DNA from: Lysinibacillus piscis | GTDB taxonomy: Bacteria > Bacillota > Bacilli > Bacillales_A > Planococcaceae | Length of the DNA stretch: 64,000 nucleotides | NCBI RefSeq assembly: GCF_026012395.1 | Contig: NZ_BRZA01000001.1 | Location: 248,001 to 312,000 of the forward strand | Direction: 5' to 3' | In this document: in pieces, positions 51,729 through 60,122 of the stretch | Numbering within the stretch: the stretch's first letter is position 1 | Layout: the number at the start of each line of letters is the position of its first letter | Program-made: the position numbers and the translations under genes | The notes under the pieces: generated by a model | Database searches by the model: none | Seen by the model: the letters and a program-made list of their open reading frames with translations, nothing else | What the model was told of the DNA's origin: nothing

Positions 51729-51756
51729 TTGAAAAACTTCAAAAGTATTGTATAAT
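51729..51756 (+). promoter_or_regulatory. Sigma-A promoter of the chemoreceptor gene
   Basis: TTGAAA (51729-51734), 16-bp spacer, TATAAT (51751-51756). The leader to the chemoreceptor start is about 200 bases and contains a 4-codon frame MHMY (51910-51924) behind an AGGAGGG site. No sigma-D-type promoter was recognised. Nothing else is seen in 51668-51964. Confidence 0.65.
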
Positions 51757-51964
51757 TACTCATAATACACTAGTTTCAAACTATTTTTTTGCTTAGTTCA
51801 TACAACATCGATTTCATTATCAGCTATAGTAAGAAAATGCATTTGTCATAGGAGGCACTGTCTTACGATTTAAGTACGCACACGCAAAATGGAGTTAGGA
51901 GGGATAATTATGCATATGTACTGACAACTCACTATCTCTTACATATAAAAAAGGAGTGTGTCAC

Positions 51965-53647
51965 ATGAAATTTAAAACAATCCGTACAAAAATTTTATTA
52001 GGATTTTTCGCCGTTGTAGTCGTTATTATTCTACAAGGTGCCTATACTACTTATTCTAACTTCAACATGAATGACGAAATTGAAGAAATGGTACATACAG
52101 AATTAGAGCTTTCGATTATTGACCAGCATTTAGCCAACTCTGTCTCTGCAAGGATTGCGGCAGCAAGAGGTTATCTGTTATCAGGTGACTCAAAATTTAA
52201 AGACCGTTTTAATGATTATACAAAGCTTTCATTAGAAAATGAGGAAAAGGCACATCAAATTTATGTATCTGAGGAGTTAAATGCACTATCTGCAAGAGCT
52301 AAAGCATGGCGTGAACATATGGAAAAAAATGTGTTTGCTGTTTACGATGCTGGTAATCATCAACAAGCGATCGACAATTTATTGTCAAAAGCAGATGAAG
52401 CAAGGGAAATTCAGCTTGGATTTGAGGAAATGGCTAGTAAGCGTGAAGACATTGTACGCAAAACTGGGGCAACCCTTATAAGTGATAATAATCGAAATGC
52501 GCTTATTAACGCTGTTTCAGTAATTATCGTTATTGCACTTGCCATTATGATTGCATTCTATAGTGCTGCTATCATTTCTCGCCCTGTGAAACGTGTGTCT
52601 GAGCGTGTACAGCAAATTGCGGATGGTAATTTAACGCAAAGTGCATTAGCTGTTCAAACACAGGATGAGGTTGGTCAATTAACTGTTGCTACGAATGAGT
52701 TAAACGAAAAATTACAAAGCATGCTACGTCAAATTCAGCATGTTTCTAATGAGGTTGCCTCCCACAGTGAAGAGCTGTTACAGTCAGCTACTGAAGTAAA
52801 AACAGGAACAGGTCAAATCGCTCTCACAATGAATGAAATTGCAGAAGGCACAGAATCACAGGCAAGCAATGCGAGTGACCTTGCTATTCAAATGGATGAT
52901 TTTATCGCACGTGTGCAAGAGGCAAACGAAAATGGAGACAATGCTCAATCCTATTCCAATAATGTACTTCAATTAACAAACACAGGTCGTACATTAATGG
53001 GTACATCCACACAACAAATGAAAAAAATTGATACTATTGTACATGATGCTGTTGTTCGAGTAGAAGGCTTAAATAGTAAGACACAGGAAATTTCCAATTT
53101 AGTGTCTGTTATTAATGCGATTGCGGATCAAACAAATCTTTTAGCGTTAAATGCTGCCATTGAAGCCGCACGTGCTGGTGAGCAAGGGAAAGGCTTTGCT
53201 GTTGTGGCAGATGAGGTGCGTAAATTAGCGGAGCAAGTGTCGCTATCTGTTGTCGATATTTCTCGTATTGTGGAACAAATTGTCGATGAAACAAACAATG
53301 TCACAGACTCCTTAAAAACGAGCTATACAGAAGTACAAAGTGGTACAGCTCAAATTGAAACAACAAACGAAACCTTTATTGATATTGAATCTGCCGTAAC
53401 CTCTATGGTGAACAATATTTCAACGGTATCGCAAAATTTAATACAAATTACAGAAAACTCTACAAGCATTAATAAAGCTGTGGATGAGATTGCTGCTGTA
53501 TCAGAACAATCTGCTGCAGGTGTAGAACAAACTTCCGCAACGATACAAGAAACAGCTTCTACAATGGAAGAAGTGGCAAACAGCTCTAATCAACTAGCAA
53601 AAATGGCTGAAGAATTAAACCAACATATCAATCAATTTAAATTATAA
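51965..53647 (+). CDS. Methyl-accepting chemotaxis protein
   Basis: A 560-residue chemoreceptor: membrane helix at about 10-30, a helical-bundle sensor (about 35-180, beginning [16 protein letters not shown]), second membrane helix near 183-205, HAMP domain ([20 protein letters not shown]) and a signalling domain with the highly conserved hairpin tip [20 protein letters not shown] followed by [20 protein letters not shown]. The sensor type suggests a small ligand or redox cue, but it cannot be named. I start at the ATG at 51965, 8 bases after GGAG. Confidence 0.92.
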   Translation: MKFKTIRTKILLGFFAVVVVIILQGAYTTYSNFNMNDEIEEMVHTELELSIIDQHLANSVSARIAAARGYLLSGDSKFKDRFNDYTKLSLENEEKAHQIYVSEELNALSARAKAWREHMEKNVFAVYDAGNHQQAIDNLLSKADEAREIQLGFEEMASKREDIVRKTGATLISDNNRNALINAVSVIIVIALAIMIAFYSAAIISRPVKRVSERVQQIADGNLTQSALAVQTQDEVGQLTVATNELNEKLQSMLRQIQHVSNEVASHSEELLQSATEVKTGTGQIALTMNEIAEGTESQASNASDLAIQMDDFIARVQEANENGDNAQSYSNNVLQLTNTGRTLMGTSTQQMKKIDTIVHDAVVRVEGLNSKTQEISNLVSVINAIADQTNLLALNAAIEAARAGEQGKGFAVVADEVRKLAEQVSLSVVDISRIVEQIVDETNNVTDSLKTSYTEVQSGTAQIETTNETFIDIESAVTSMVNNISTVSQNLIQITENSTSINKAVDEIAAVSEQSAAGVEQTSATIQETASTMEEVANSSNQLAKMAEELNQHINQFKL

Positions 53648-53673
53648 ACAAGATTCCCCTCCATTTAACAATG

Positions 53674-53725
53674 AACGGCACCCCCAATTGTTAGTCACAT
53701 CAAACAATGGGAGGTGCTGTTTTTT
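53674..53725 (+). terminator. Imperfect terminator after the chemoreceptor gene
   Basis: AACGGCACCCCCAATTGTT (53674-53692) pairs imperfectly with AACAATGGGAGGTGCTGTT (53703-53721), followed by TTTT. Confidence 0.65.
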
Positions 53726-53952
53726 ATGGCTAAATATACAGCAGAGGCAAAAAAGTTCATATACCATTGCTCCAGCAATTACAGCCCATAAAGCCATTGC
53801 AGATAAATGACAAAAAGATGGCATCTATGTTGGGGATATTATGAATCAAAAAAACATTGGACTGACAACCAAATTACTTTTTTCTTCGTTTTACTGGCTA
53901 TTTAGAATATGATACATTAGAAGGTATAAAAAAAGAGCTAGTTAAAAAATAA
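53726..53952 (+). pseudogene. Decayed coding stretch
   Basis: The 318-bp gap after the chemoreceptor gene holds a short frame with ATG and Shine-Dalgarno-like sequence (MAKYTAEAKKFIYHCSSNYS, 53726-53791). Further on, pieces in two frames read TDNQITFF and FLRFTGYLEYDTLEGIKKEL, ending in VKK and TAA at 53950. The second piece looks like a genuine protein C-terminus interrupted by a frameshift. I do not recognise the family. It may be a decayed gene rather than a single ancestor. Confidence 0.35.
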
Positions 53953-53965
53953 GGGGTGATGTTAT

Positions 53966-54265
53966 TTGACTGGTCATAGTATTTATGCACCAACTGGTAT
54001 TAAAATAAAATACACACATGTTGATTTAAAGCAAAAGCTTGTCACATCCGTTATTTCGATCAATAATGAGCCAAAATTAACTATCACCATCAATACCGAT
54101 ACAGGTGTCATAAACAAAATTGGGCATATTGATGAAATCATTAAGCTTTCACCTGATATGGATGAAGAGTCTTACATGGATGAAATTAAGCATTGGTCTG
54201 AAACGTTTATTCATCATAATATTTCAGACCCTGAATCTTATTTTGAGGGATTCCTTCCTAAATAA
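53966..54265 (+). CDS. Small hypothetical protein
   Basis: A 99-residue acidic protein (starting M-TGHSIYAPTGIKIKYTHVD by TTG initiation, ending DPESYFEGFLPK) with alternating beta-type segments and an acidic helix. No known motif, signal peptide or membrane segment. AAGGGGTG lies 7 bases before the TTG. A perfect 16-bp terminator follows. Codon use looks like its neighbours, so I take it as real but unassigned. Confidence 0.55.
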   Translation: MTGHSIYAPTGIKIKYTHVDLKQKLVTSVISINNEPKLTITINTDTGVINKIGHIDEIIKLSPDMDEESYMDEIKHWSETFIHHNISDPESYFEGFLPK

Positions 54266-54280
54266 TTTGAAAAGATTCAG

Positions 54281-54320
54281 TATAAAAGCCTCGAACTCAA
54301 TACCGTTCGAGGCTTTTATA
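54281..54320. terminator. Bidirectional terminator
   Basis: TATAAAAGCCTCGAAC (54281-54296) and GTTCGAGGCTTTTATA (54305-54320), perfect 16-bp stem with 8-base loop, between the hypothetical gene and ribU. Confidence 0.9.
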
Positions 54321-54322
54321 CT

Positions 54323-54910
54323 CTATTTTGTTAAATACATTGCACGTTGATTGTCAATCCATTTACGCATTGTCGTGAATAATAACACCATAATGGCTGT
54401 TAATAGCACCCCTTTGACAAGGTTAAATGGTAAAATCCCCGCTACAATCATTGTATATAATGAATCCCCTACAACAGGTTCCATTCCTAAAAAGTACGTA
54501 TACATTGGTAAAAATACAGCATAGTTTAACAGACTCATACCCACTGCCATGACAACTGTTCCTGTTACTAAACCACCGACAAGACCGACAATCGTTTTAA
54601 AACGATTAAAAATGTAGCTCACTGGTAAAATAAATAACAGCCCTGTTGCAAAATTAGCCATATGCCCTACTGGTACCCCTGTAGGTGTTCCTGAAAACAG
54701 CCAATCTAAAATATTTTTAAATAACTCGACTAAAATTCCTGCTATTGGTCCCATAGTGATGGCAGCTAGTAGTGCTGGCATATCACTAAAGTCTACTTCC
54801 AAAAACGCTGGGAATGGTGGAATTGGGAAATTAAACAGCATTAACAAAAATGAAATACTGCTCAGCATGCCAATCGTAATAAACGATTGAAGTTTAACAT
54901 TTTTCTTCAT
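54323..54910 (-). CDS. ribU: Riboflavin ECF transporter S component
   Basis: The 195-residue membrane protein matches RibU: an N-terminal hydrophobic helix, FPIPPFPAFLEVDFSDMPAL, and GPIAGILVELFKNILDWLFS with the conserved region that binds the flavin. Six hydrophobic segments fit an S component, which works with the ECF ATPases and EcfT encoded elsewhere. An FMN riboswitch upstream confirms vitamin B2 uptake. I start at the ATG at 54910, 9 bases after AGAGGAGAG; the frame to 54970 enters the riboswitch leader. Confidence 0.93.
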   Translation of the reverse strand: MKKNVKLQSFITIGMLSSISFLLMLFNFPIPPFPAFLEVDFSDMPALLAAITMGPIAGILVELFKNILDWLFSGTPTGVPVGHMANFATGLLFILPVSYIFNRFKTIVGLVGGLVTGTVVMAVGMSLLNYAVFLPMYTYFLGMEPVVGDSLYTMIVAGILPFNLVKGVLLTAIMVLLFTTMRKWIDNQRAMYLTK

Positions 54911-54979
54911 TGAAAAATCTCTCCTCTTTGCTGATTCAACTCGCAAGAAGAAAGGCGACGATTTAATCAAATTTGTTGC

Positions 54980-55013
54980 AAAAAAATCCCCTATGCTTTT
55001 ATTGCATAAGGGA
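54980..55013 (-). terminator. Riboswitch expression-platform terminator
   Basis: TCCCCTATGC (54987-54996) / GCATAAGGGA (55004-55013) stem with a short mismatch, followed on the minus strand by TTTTTTT (54980-54986). It lies between the FMN aptamer and ribU. Confidence 0.8.
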
Positions 55014-55131
55014 GAATAGGCATGAGTTAAAAAGCCATTTATTTGCTATTTTTTGAGCAAGCATACTTTTTAAAGGCATACTAAATAAACGCTCAATCAT
55101 AGCAAAATTCACAACATAAATGACGATCGTA

Positions 55132-55303
55132 CCTCCATCTTCTCCCATCCAGACTGTAACTGTCGGCCTCGGAATCTCACCAAGTCAGCCATGTAAGAAA
55201 ACTTACACAGGTCGCGGGCTGAAGAGCTTTGTTGCAAACATATCGATATTCACAGCTCTATTACCGCCGGTCGGGATTTTCACCCTGCCCCGAAGATGAA
55301 TCA
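55132..55303 (-). promoter_or_regulatory. FMN riboswitch (RFN element)
   Basis: The minus strand shows the RFN signature in order: TCTTCGGGGCAGGGTGAAAA, TCCCGACCGGCGGTAATAG, AGCCCGCGACC, GGTGAGATTCCGAGGCCGAC, AGTTACAGTCTGGATGGGAG and AAGATGGA. It is followed by the terminator at 54980-55013, so FMN should switch off ribU expression. Confidence 0.95.
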
Positions 55304-55325
55304 TATTATTTTGTTTTACAATTCC

Positions 55326-55354
55326 ACTATAATAAAAAATAATAGAAAAGTAAA
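55326..55354 (-). promoter_or_regulatory. Promoter of the RFN-ribU unit
   Basis: Minus strand TTTACT (55349-55354), 17-bp spacer, TATAGT (55326-55331), just upstream of the riboswitch. Nothing else is seen between here and the terminator at 55469. Confidence 0.6.
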
Positions 55355-55468
55355 TAGTTTTGCTTGAAGACCTACATAAAATCAGTCATTATACGGAAAC
55401 GGCTACTTGACTACAGCCTAAATGGATTGATTCCCACATGATAATCTATATTAATGCACTTATAAAAA

Positions 55469-55503
55469 AACTTAGATGTACGTTACTAGCGTACATCCAA
55501 GTT
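55469..55503 (-). terminator. Terminator after the anti-sigma gene
   Basis: AACTTAGATGTACG (55469-55482) / CGTACATCCAAGTT (55490-55503) with one mismatch, followed on the minus strand by seven T. Confidence 0.85.
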
Positions 55504-55507
55504 CTCT

Positions 55508-56788
55508 TTAAGGCATATATTGCTTATTTGGACCGACTGGCTTTGGCAAAAAATTTTTCAAATCAAAGCCCTCCCAGCTTTCCTGTACGACATTGTCTAA
55601 GCGTAGTTGCTTATTAAAGCTAGCAGTTGTTAACATCATCGCTTCAATCATCTGTGTAGCATGAATGGCATCCAATGTCGTTAAATCTAATGGTGCATCA
55701 AATGTGACAATTATACCCTCTGCTGTTTCCTGCACTGTGTAGGTCACACTTTCTGGTATCGCTGATGTAAACACATCCTTATTTTGTTGCTTCATCGCTT
55801 GCAACGCTTCCATTACGGTTGTAAATGGCACTTGATGGTCGGGCGCTAAATAATCTACACCATTTGCATCTTTATATACATAGTAACTATAATGTGCTGT
55901 ATCGGTTAACAACATTGCTTGGCTTGACTGATCTTCCTGTGCAAACTCATAGGCTGTTCCATCCTCTTGTTCAATCGCTACCGTTTTATACTCGGAGTCT
56001 GTAAATGTATCCTGCAAAGAGTCTTTATAGGCATCTGTCGCAGCGATTGTCACATCATATGGATTATCCTCTGGCAATGTATGAACAATTGTATCGCCTT
56101 CTTCCTTCAATTCTCCTTCATATGGATGGTACTCAGTAAAACCTTGTGCCTCTTCCTCAATTTGCGGTGTATACTTCTTATACATATCTAATGTGGATGG
56201 TTTTTCTTTGCCAAAATCCGTTGCTACACGCTCATTTGGAATCACATACGTCATCGGTATACTTTCCTCATCACGACTCACTAAACCAACATTGAGTGCA
56301 ACGGCATCTGTTAAGTCTTCCTCATAAACAGATGTACGATTAGAAGCTAATACATTAGCATGCTCAGCCTGTAAATCTGCTTCCGCTACTTTTGCACTTT
56401 CTTGACCTTCCTGTAACGTCGAATCCTCTTGTGGTATTGAATAATTGGCTGTATCACTTGAACGTGTTGCTTGGTCTGGTGAATGGTTAGCCTCTTTCAT
56501 AAACATTGAACCTGTTATAATGGACAGAGCAAACACGGCTGCTGCTCCAAGATAAATAGGCATTCGTCTTGACCTCTGTTGCTTTTTAGGTTGTTCCTGT
56601 AATGGTTGCGCATCCTCCTGATAAGACTGTTGTGTAGCTTCTCGTAAATGCTGATTATTTTGCAACCGAGCATCTGCTAATAATCGTTTTAATACATCTT
56701 CCTTTGAACGTTGGTCAGAAAGCTTTGGGGCATTATTCAATAGATGTTCTAATTGCTCATCATCAAATTGATTATGTGTCATTGCCAT
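55508..56788 (-). CDS. rsiX: RsiX-like transmembrane anti-sigma factor
   Basis: The 426-residue protein begins with a cytoplasmic part (FDDEQLEHLLNNAPKLSDQR, DVLKRLLADARLQ) that resembles the sigma-binding region of RsiX, has one membrane helix at about 76-97 (MPIYLGAAAVFALSIITGSM), and a long extracytoplasmic domain of Asp/Glu-rich, GerMN-like character (LDLTTLDAIHATQMIEAMML near the end). It overlaps the sigma gene by 10 bases. It should hold sigma X inactive until envelope stress. The start could also be the ATG at 56782. Confidence 0.82.
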   Translation of the reverse strand: MAMTHNQFDDEQLEHLLNNAPKLSDQRSKEDVLKRLLADARLQNNQHLREATQQSYQEDAQPLQEQPKKQQRSRRMPIYLGAAAVFALSIITGSMFMKEANHSPDQATRSSDTANYSIPQEDSTLQEGQESAKVAEADLQAEHANVLASNRTSVYEEDLTDAVALNVGLVSRDEESIPMTYVIPNERVATDFGKEKPSTLDMYKKYTPQIEEEAQGFTEYHPYEGELKEEGDTIVHTLPEDNPYDVTIAATDAYKDSLQDTFTDSEYKTVAIEQEDGTAYEFAQEDQSSQAMLLTDTAHYSYYVYKDANGVDYLAPDHQVPFTTVMEALQAMKQQNKDVFTSAIPESVTYTVQETAEGIIVTFDAPLDLTTLDAIHATQMIEAMMLTTASFNKQLRLDNVVQESWEGFDLKNFLPKPVGPNKQYMP

Positions 56789-57312
56789 TTTGCCTCCTGT
56801 TCCTTGAATTGTTGTAACTGTTGCCTCAAAAATTTAATAGCTCGATGCTGCGTTGTTTTCACTTTCGCTTCTGTCCACTCTAGTATTTGTGCCGTCTCTG
56901 CAATCGATAAATCTTGAAAATAGCGCATAATAATGACCATCTTTTGGTCCCCTGTGCACTGCTCTAATGCTTCCTGTATCTCCATAAATGCGTCGCTCAC
57001 TTGAAGTGCTTCTTCAGGTGTTGGCTCCGCAGAATGCAGCTGTTCCGTTTCCCAATCAAAAAAATCGAGCGCATGCTTTTGTCTTACTGCCTGTTTACGG
57101 AAATGGTCAATCGCTACATTTTTGGCAATAGCGAAAAGCCATGTTTTCTCACTACTCTTTCCCGCAAACTGATCGTATGAGCGTAAAACACGTACATATA
57201 CCTCATGCGATAAGTCCTCTGCAAGTGTACGATTTTTCACTAAATAAATAAGAAATTGGAACACATCTTGATGATATGAATCATAAAGCCTGTGGAACAC
57301 GGAGTCATTCAA
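56779..57312 (-). CDS. sigX: ECF RNA polymerase sigma factor, SigX type
   Basis: A 177-residue ECF sigma factor. Region 2 is LYDSYHQDVFQFLIYLVKNR through EKTWLFAIAKNVAIDHFRKQ, and region 4 is QCTGDQKMVIIMRYFQDLSI followed by ETAQILEWTEAKVKTTQHRA. It is closest to Bacillus SigX, which responds to envelope charge and antimicrobial peptides. I start at the TTG at 57312, 6 bases after GGGGGAG; the upstream ATG at 57351 lies before the predicted transcription start. Confidence 0.88.
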   Translation of the reverse strand: MNDSVFHRLYDSYHQDVFQFLIYLVKNRTLAEDLSHEVYVRVLRSYDQFAGKSSEKTWLFAIAKNVAIDHFRKQAVRQKHALDFFDWETEQLHSAEPTPEEALQVSDAFMEIQEALEQCTGDQKMVIIMRYFQDLSIAETAQILEWTEAKVKTTQHRAIKFLRQQLQQFKEQEAKWQ

Positions 57313-57339
57313 AGCCCTCTCCCCCGTTCTATAATAGTT

Positions 57340-57365
57340 GTCGTAAACCATTTAAAAAAGTTACA
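57340..57365 (-). promoter_or_regulatory. ECF sigma-X autoregulatory promoter
   Basis: Minus strand TGTAAC (57360-57365), 16-bp spacer, CGAC (57340-57343), matching the sigma-X class consensus. It is directly upstream of sigX, so the factor likely activates its own gene. Confidence 0.75.
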
Positions 57366-57370
57366 TGTAA

Positions 57371-57412
57371 TTAATGGAAAAGTAAATATTGTACCTTCAC
57401 ATATTGTCCACC
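57371..57412 (-). repeat. Decayed copy of the resE 3' end
   Basis: Plus-strand blocks TTAATGGAAAAGTAAATA, TTGTACCTTC and TGTCCACCA occur here in the same order as in the resE 3' end (57444-57500: TTAATGGAAAGGTAAATA, TTGTGCCTTC, CTGTCCACCA), separated by small deletions. It appears to be a worn duplication of the last ~60 bp of resE, placed between resE and the sigX promoter. Confidence 0.65.
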
Positions 57413-57443
57413 ACTTGTGAGTTTATTGCCTGTTAATGTGGGA

Positions 57444-59216
57444 TTAATGGAAAGGTAAATAGAAGGTAAACGTTGTGCCTTCTTTTAATATACTGTCCAC
57501 CATAATATTTCCGGCATGAGCCTTCACAATATTTTTAGCAATCGCAAGACCTAGACCTGTACCGCCTTTCGAGCGTGTCCGTGCTTTGTCCGCTTTATAA
57601 AAACGTTCAAACACATATGGTAAATCCTCTTGCGGAATACCATGTCCTGTATCCTGCACAGAAATTTTAGCGAATGTGGCCTCTCGCTCAATTTTTACAC
57701 TAACTGAGCCTTCCTCTGTATGACGAAGTGCATTATCCACCAAATTCGTCAGCACTTGCTCAATGCGGTCCTCATCCATGTTGATAATAGCATCCTCTGC
57801 GAACTCACTCATAAAGCGTAAATGAATGTGCTTTTCCTTCGCTACTTGGGCAAATTTTTGTGTAATTCGTTCAAAGGTAGCATTGATTGGTAATTCATCT
57901 TTATACAGTGTCATATGACCCGACTCCATACGTGCTAAGTCCAATAAATCTGTTACAAGGCGTCCCATGCGTTGGGATTCATCATAAATAATTTTCGTAA
58001 TTTCATTGCGTTCTTCTTGATCTTGGATAAAATCATCCATCAATGCCTCTGAATAGCCTTGCAACATCGCAATTGGTGTTCGCAATTCATGTGACACATT
58101 GGCAATAAAATCTGAACGTAGCTTTTCTAAATGATGCTGCTCCGTCATATCACGAATTACGGCTACCGCGCCACGTATAAGCTCTCCACTATAAAGAGGG
58201 CTTATCGTAAACATGTAATAATTGCCGTCCATCTCTATTTCCTCTTCCAGCTTATCCTCAAACATCAATACGTGGTCAAGCATATGATAGAGTTCTGCGG
58301 GAATCGGCTTTGCACTTTGTGAGCCTTTATTAACAAACCATTGTTGCATTAAACGTTCGGCTGGTGGATTACTCAGTAAAATCGTACGGTCACGATTAAA
58401 GGTAATCACAGCATCTGTCATGGATGTTAAAATATTCGACAATTGCTCATTCTCTTGATTGATTACTTCAAGATTATGCTTTAACTGTCTGCCCATCTGA
58501 TTGAATGCCACCGCTAGCTGACCAATTTCATCATTTTGCGTTGTTGGCATTTTCGCTTCAAAATTGCCCTTAGCAATCTCGAAAGCTAATTCACGCATTT
58601 TACGCAATGGTAGCGTAATACGGGAGGAAAGGAAGAAAGCAAAAAATGTTGTTAGCACAAAGGCAATAAAGGCGGCTAAAAAAACAATTTTTGTCGTTTC
58701 ACTCGATGTTTTATGTAATGCATCTGGGTTTTGATAAATAAACACTGCACCATGTACGGCATTTTCAACATTGAGTGGAAAACCAAGTACAACATAGGAT
58801 TCCATCTTATCCTGATCAACAGATGAAGGCATCATCATTTCTCTAATAATAGGCTTATCCGATTGAAAAACTTTTTGAAAGGCTGGATTATTTAAAATCA
58901 TCGTTTGTATTTCTTGCTTGTTCACACCTTCTTGCATCGCAAATGATACATTGTTGTCACTAGTGGCAATGAGTGCATTGGTGCTAGCAGGTAAAATATC
59001 CTGTAATAGCTTTGAAGCTGCCTGTGCTGTTTGATGGTCATCTACAATGCTAGCAACCGTTGCTGCTGTTTGACGTAGGGAACTTTCCGCTTGCTGCATA
59101 TGGTAGTTTTGTAAAAACTCCAACATTAATACCGTGAAGACAAATAATACAAATGAAACGAGAAGCAATATGGTTACCCACAGCTTCCCGACAACACTAT
59201 TCCATATTCTATTCAT
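57444..59216 (-). CDS. resE: ResE membrane sensor histidine kinase
   Basis: The 590-residue kinase has membrane helices near 11-33 and 168-188 flanking an extracytoplasmic sensor, a HAMP linker (SSRITLPLRKMRELAFEIAK), a PAS domain (LTSMTDAVITFNRDRTILLS), the H-box NVSHELRTPIAMLQGYSEAL and an ATPase domain (NLVDNALRHTEEGS, GGTGLGLAIAKNI). With ResD it controls respiration and cytochrome genes according to oxygen or redox state. The start at 59216 overlaps resD by 8 bases and follows GAGG. Confidence 0.92.
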   Translation of the reverse strand: MNRIWNSVVGKLWVTILLLVSFVLFVFTVLMLEFLQNYHMQQAESSLRQTAATVASIVDDHQTAQAASKLLQDILPASTNALIATSDNNVSFAMQEGVNKQEIQTMILNNPAFQKVFQSDKPIIREMMMPSSVDQDKMESYVVLGFPLNVENAVHGAVFIYQNPDALHKTSSETTKIVFLAAFIAFVLTTFFAFFLSSRITLPLRKMRELAFEIAKGNFEAKMPTTQNDEIGQLAVAFNQMGRQLKHNLEVINQENEQLSNILTSMTDAVITFNRDRTILLSNPPAERLMQQWFVNKGSQSAKPIPAELYHMLDHVLMFEDKLEEEIEMDGNYYMFTISPLYSGELIRGAVAVIRDMTEQHHLEKLRSDFIANVSHELRTPIAMLQGYSEALMDDFIQDQEERNEITKIIYDESQRMGRLVTDLLDLARMESGHMTLYKDELPINATFERITQKFAQVAKEKHIHLRFMSEFAEDAIINMDEDRIEQVLTNLVDNALRHTEEGSVSVKIEREATFAKISVQDTGHGIPQEDLPYVFERFYKADKARTRSKGGTGLGLAIAKNIVKAHAGNIMVDSILKEGTTFTFYLPFH

Positions 59217-59925
59217 TAATAACCTCAAATTTGTAGCCAACGCCCCATACAGTGACAATCATTTTGGCTGCATTTTCGGATACACGGTTCAGCTTTTCAC
59301 GCAAACGTTTTACATGCGTGTCCACTGTACGCAAATCACCAAAGAAATCATAATGCCACACCTCTTTTAGTAGTTGTTCACGGTCAAATACCTTATCTGG
59401 TGATTTGGCTAGGAAATATAATAATTCATACTCTTTCGGTGTTAAGTTGACCTCAATCCCTTCCGCTGTAACACGATGGGCATCATGGTCAATCATTAAA
59501 TGCTGGAAGACAACTAAGTCTTTAGAGGATGTCGTATTTGTCGCAGGTGCAAACGCTTGTGAACGACGTAAAATAGCTTTTACACGTAACACAACCTCAC
59601 GAGGGCTAAACGGCTTCACAATGTAATCATCTGCCCCTAATTCAAAGCCTTGTACACGATTAGCTTCTTCACCTCTTGCTGTTAATAGCACAATCGGTGT
59701 AGCAGCACGCTCACGAATTTCTGCACATACTTCCAGCCCATCCTTTTCAGGCATCATAATATCTAATAAAATACAGTGATAGTCTTTTTCTAGTGATTTT
59801 TCTAATGCTTGCTCTCCATTTTCGGCTTCATCGACAAGATAGCCTTCTCGCTCTAAATACATTTTCAATAGACGACGAATGCGATCCTCATCATCCACTA
59901 CTAATATCGAAATATTTTCTGTCAC
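59209..59925 (-). CDS. resD: ResD response regulator
   Basis: A 238-residue OmpR-type regulator with phospho-Asp in CILLDIMMPEKDG, KPFSPREVVLRV, and a winged helix (NLTPKEYELLYFLAKSPDKV, VDTHVKRLREKL, VWGVGYKFE). It is the cognate regulator of ResE. Unlike the B. subtilis resABCDE operon, about 200 bases with a terminator and a dispersed repeat separate it from resC. Confidence 0.93.
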   Translation of the reverse strand: MTENISILVVDDEDRIRRLLKMYLEREGYLVDEAENGEQALEKSLEKDYHCILLDIMMPEKDGLEVCAEIRERAATPIVLLTARGEEANRVQGFELGADDYIVKPFSPREVVLRVKAILRRSQAFAPATNTTSSKDLVVFQHLMIDHDAHRVTAEGIEVNLTPKEYELLYFLAKSPDKVFDREQLLKEVWHYDFFGDLRTVDTHVKRLREKLNRVSENAAKMIVTVWGVGYKFEVINE

Positions 59926-60012
59926 GTGTCTAATCCCTCTTTTCCAAACTTTCTCTACCTTCTATTGTACATGTTACGACAATGATTGCAAAGAGTAGGG
60001 CTGAAAGGTTTT

Positions 60013-60084
60013 TCCGGTGAAACTATCTGTCAATCAGGCGAAGTTATGCTTTTTCGGGCGAATTCATCTGTGAATCGAGCGAAT
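60013..60084. repeat. Dispersed GGGCGAATTC repeats (copies 2 and 3)
   Basis: The resC-resD gap contains two tandem units: CTATCTGTCAATCAGGCGAA (60022-60041) and TCGGGCGAATTCATCTGTGA (60054-60073) continuing ATCGAGCGAA. They share the GGGCGAA(TTC)ATCTGTCAATCGGGCGAA design with 13669-13702. A terminator-like hairpin follows at 60088-60117. Confidence 0.6.
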
Positions 60085-60087
60085 GAA

Positions 60088-60117
60088 AAGCCTTCCTGCA
60101 TGTGTGCAAGAAGGCTT
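60088..60117 (-). terminator. Terminator after resC
   Basis: AAGCCTTCCTGCA (60088-60100) / TGCAAGAAGGCTT (60105-60117), one mismatch, then TTTTC on the minus strand. It would end the resA-resB-resC transcript before resDE. Confidence 0.8.
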
Positions 60118-60122
60118 CCATC

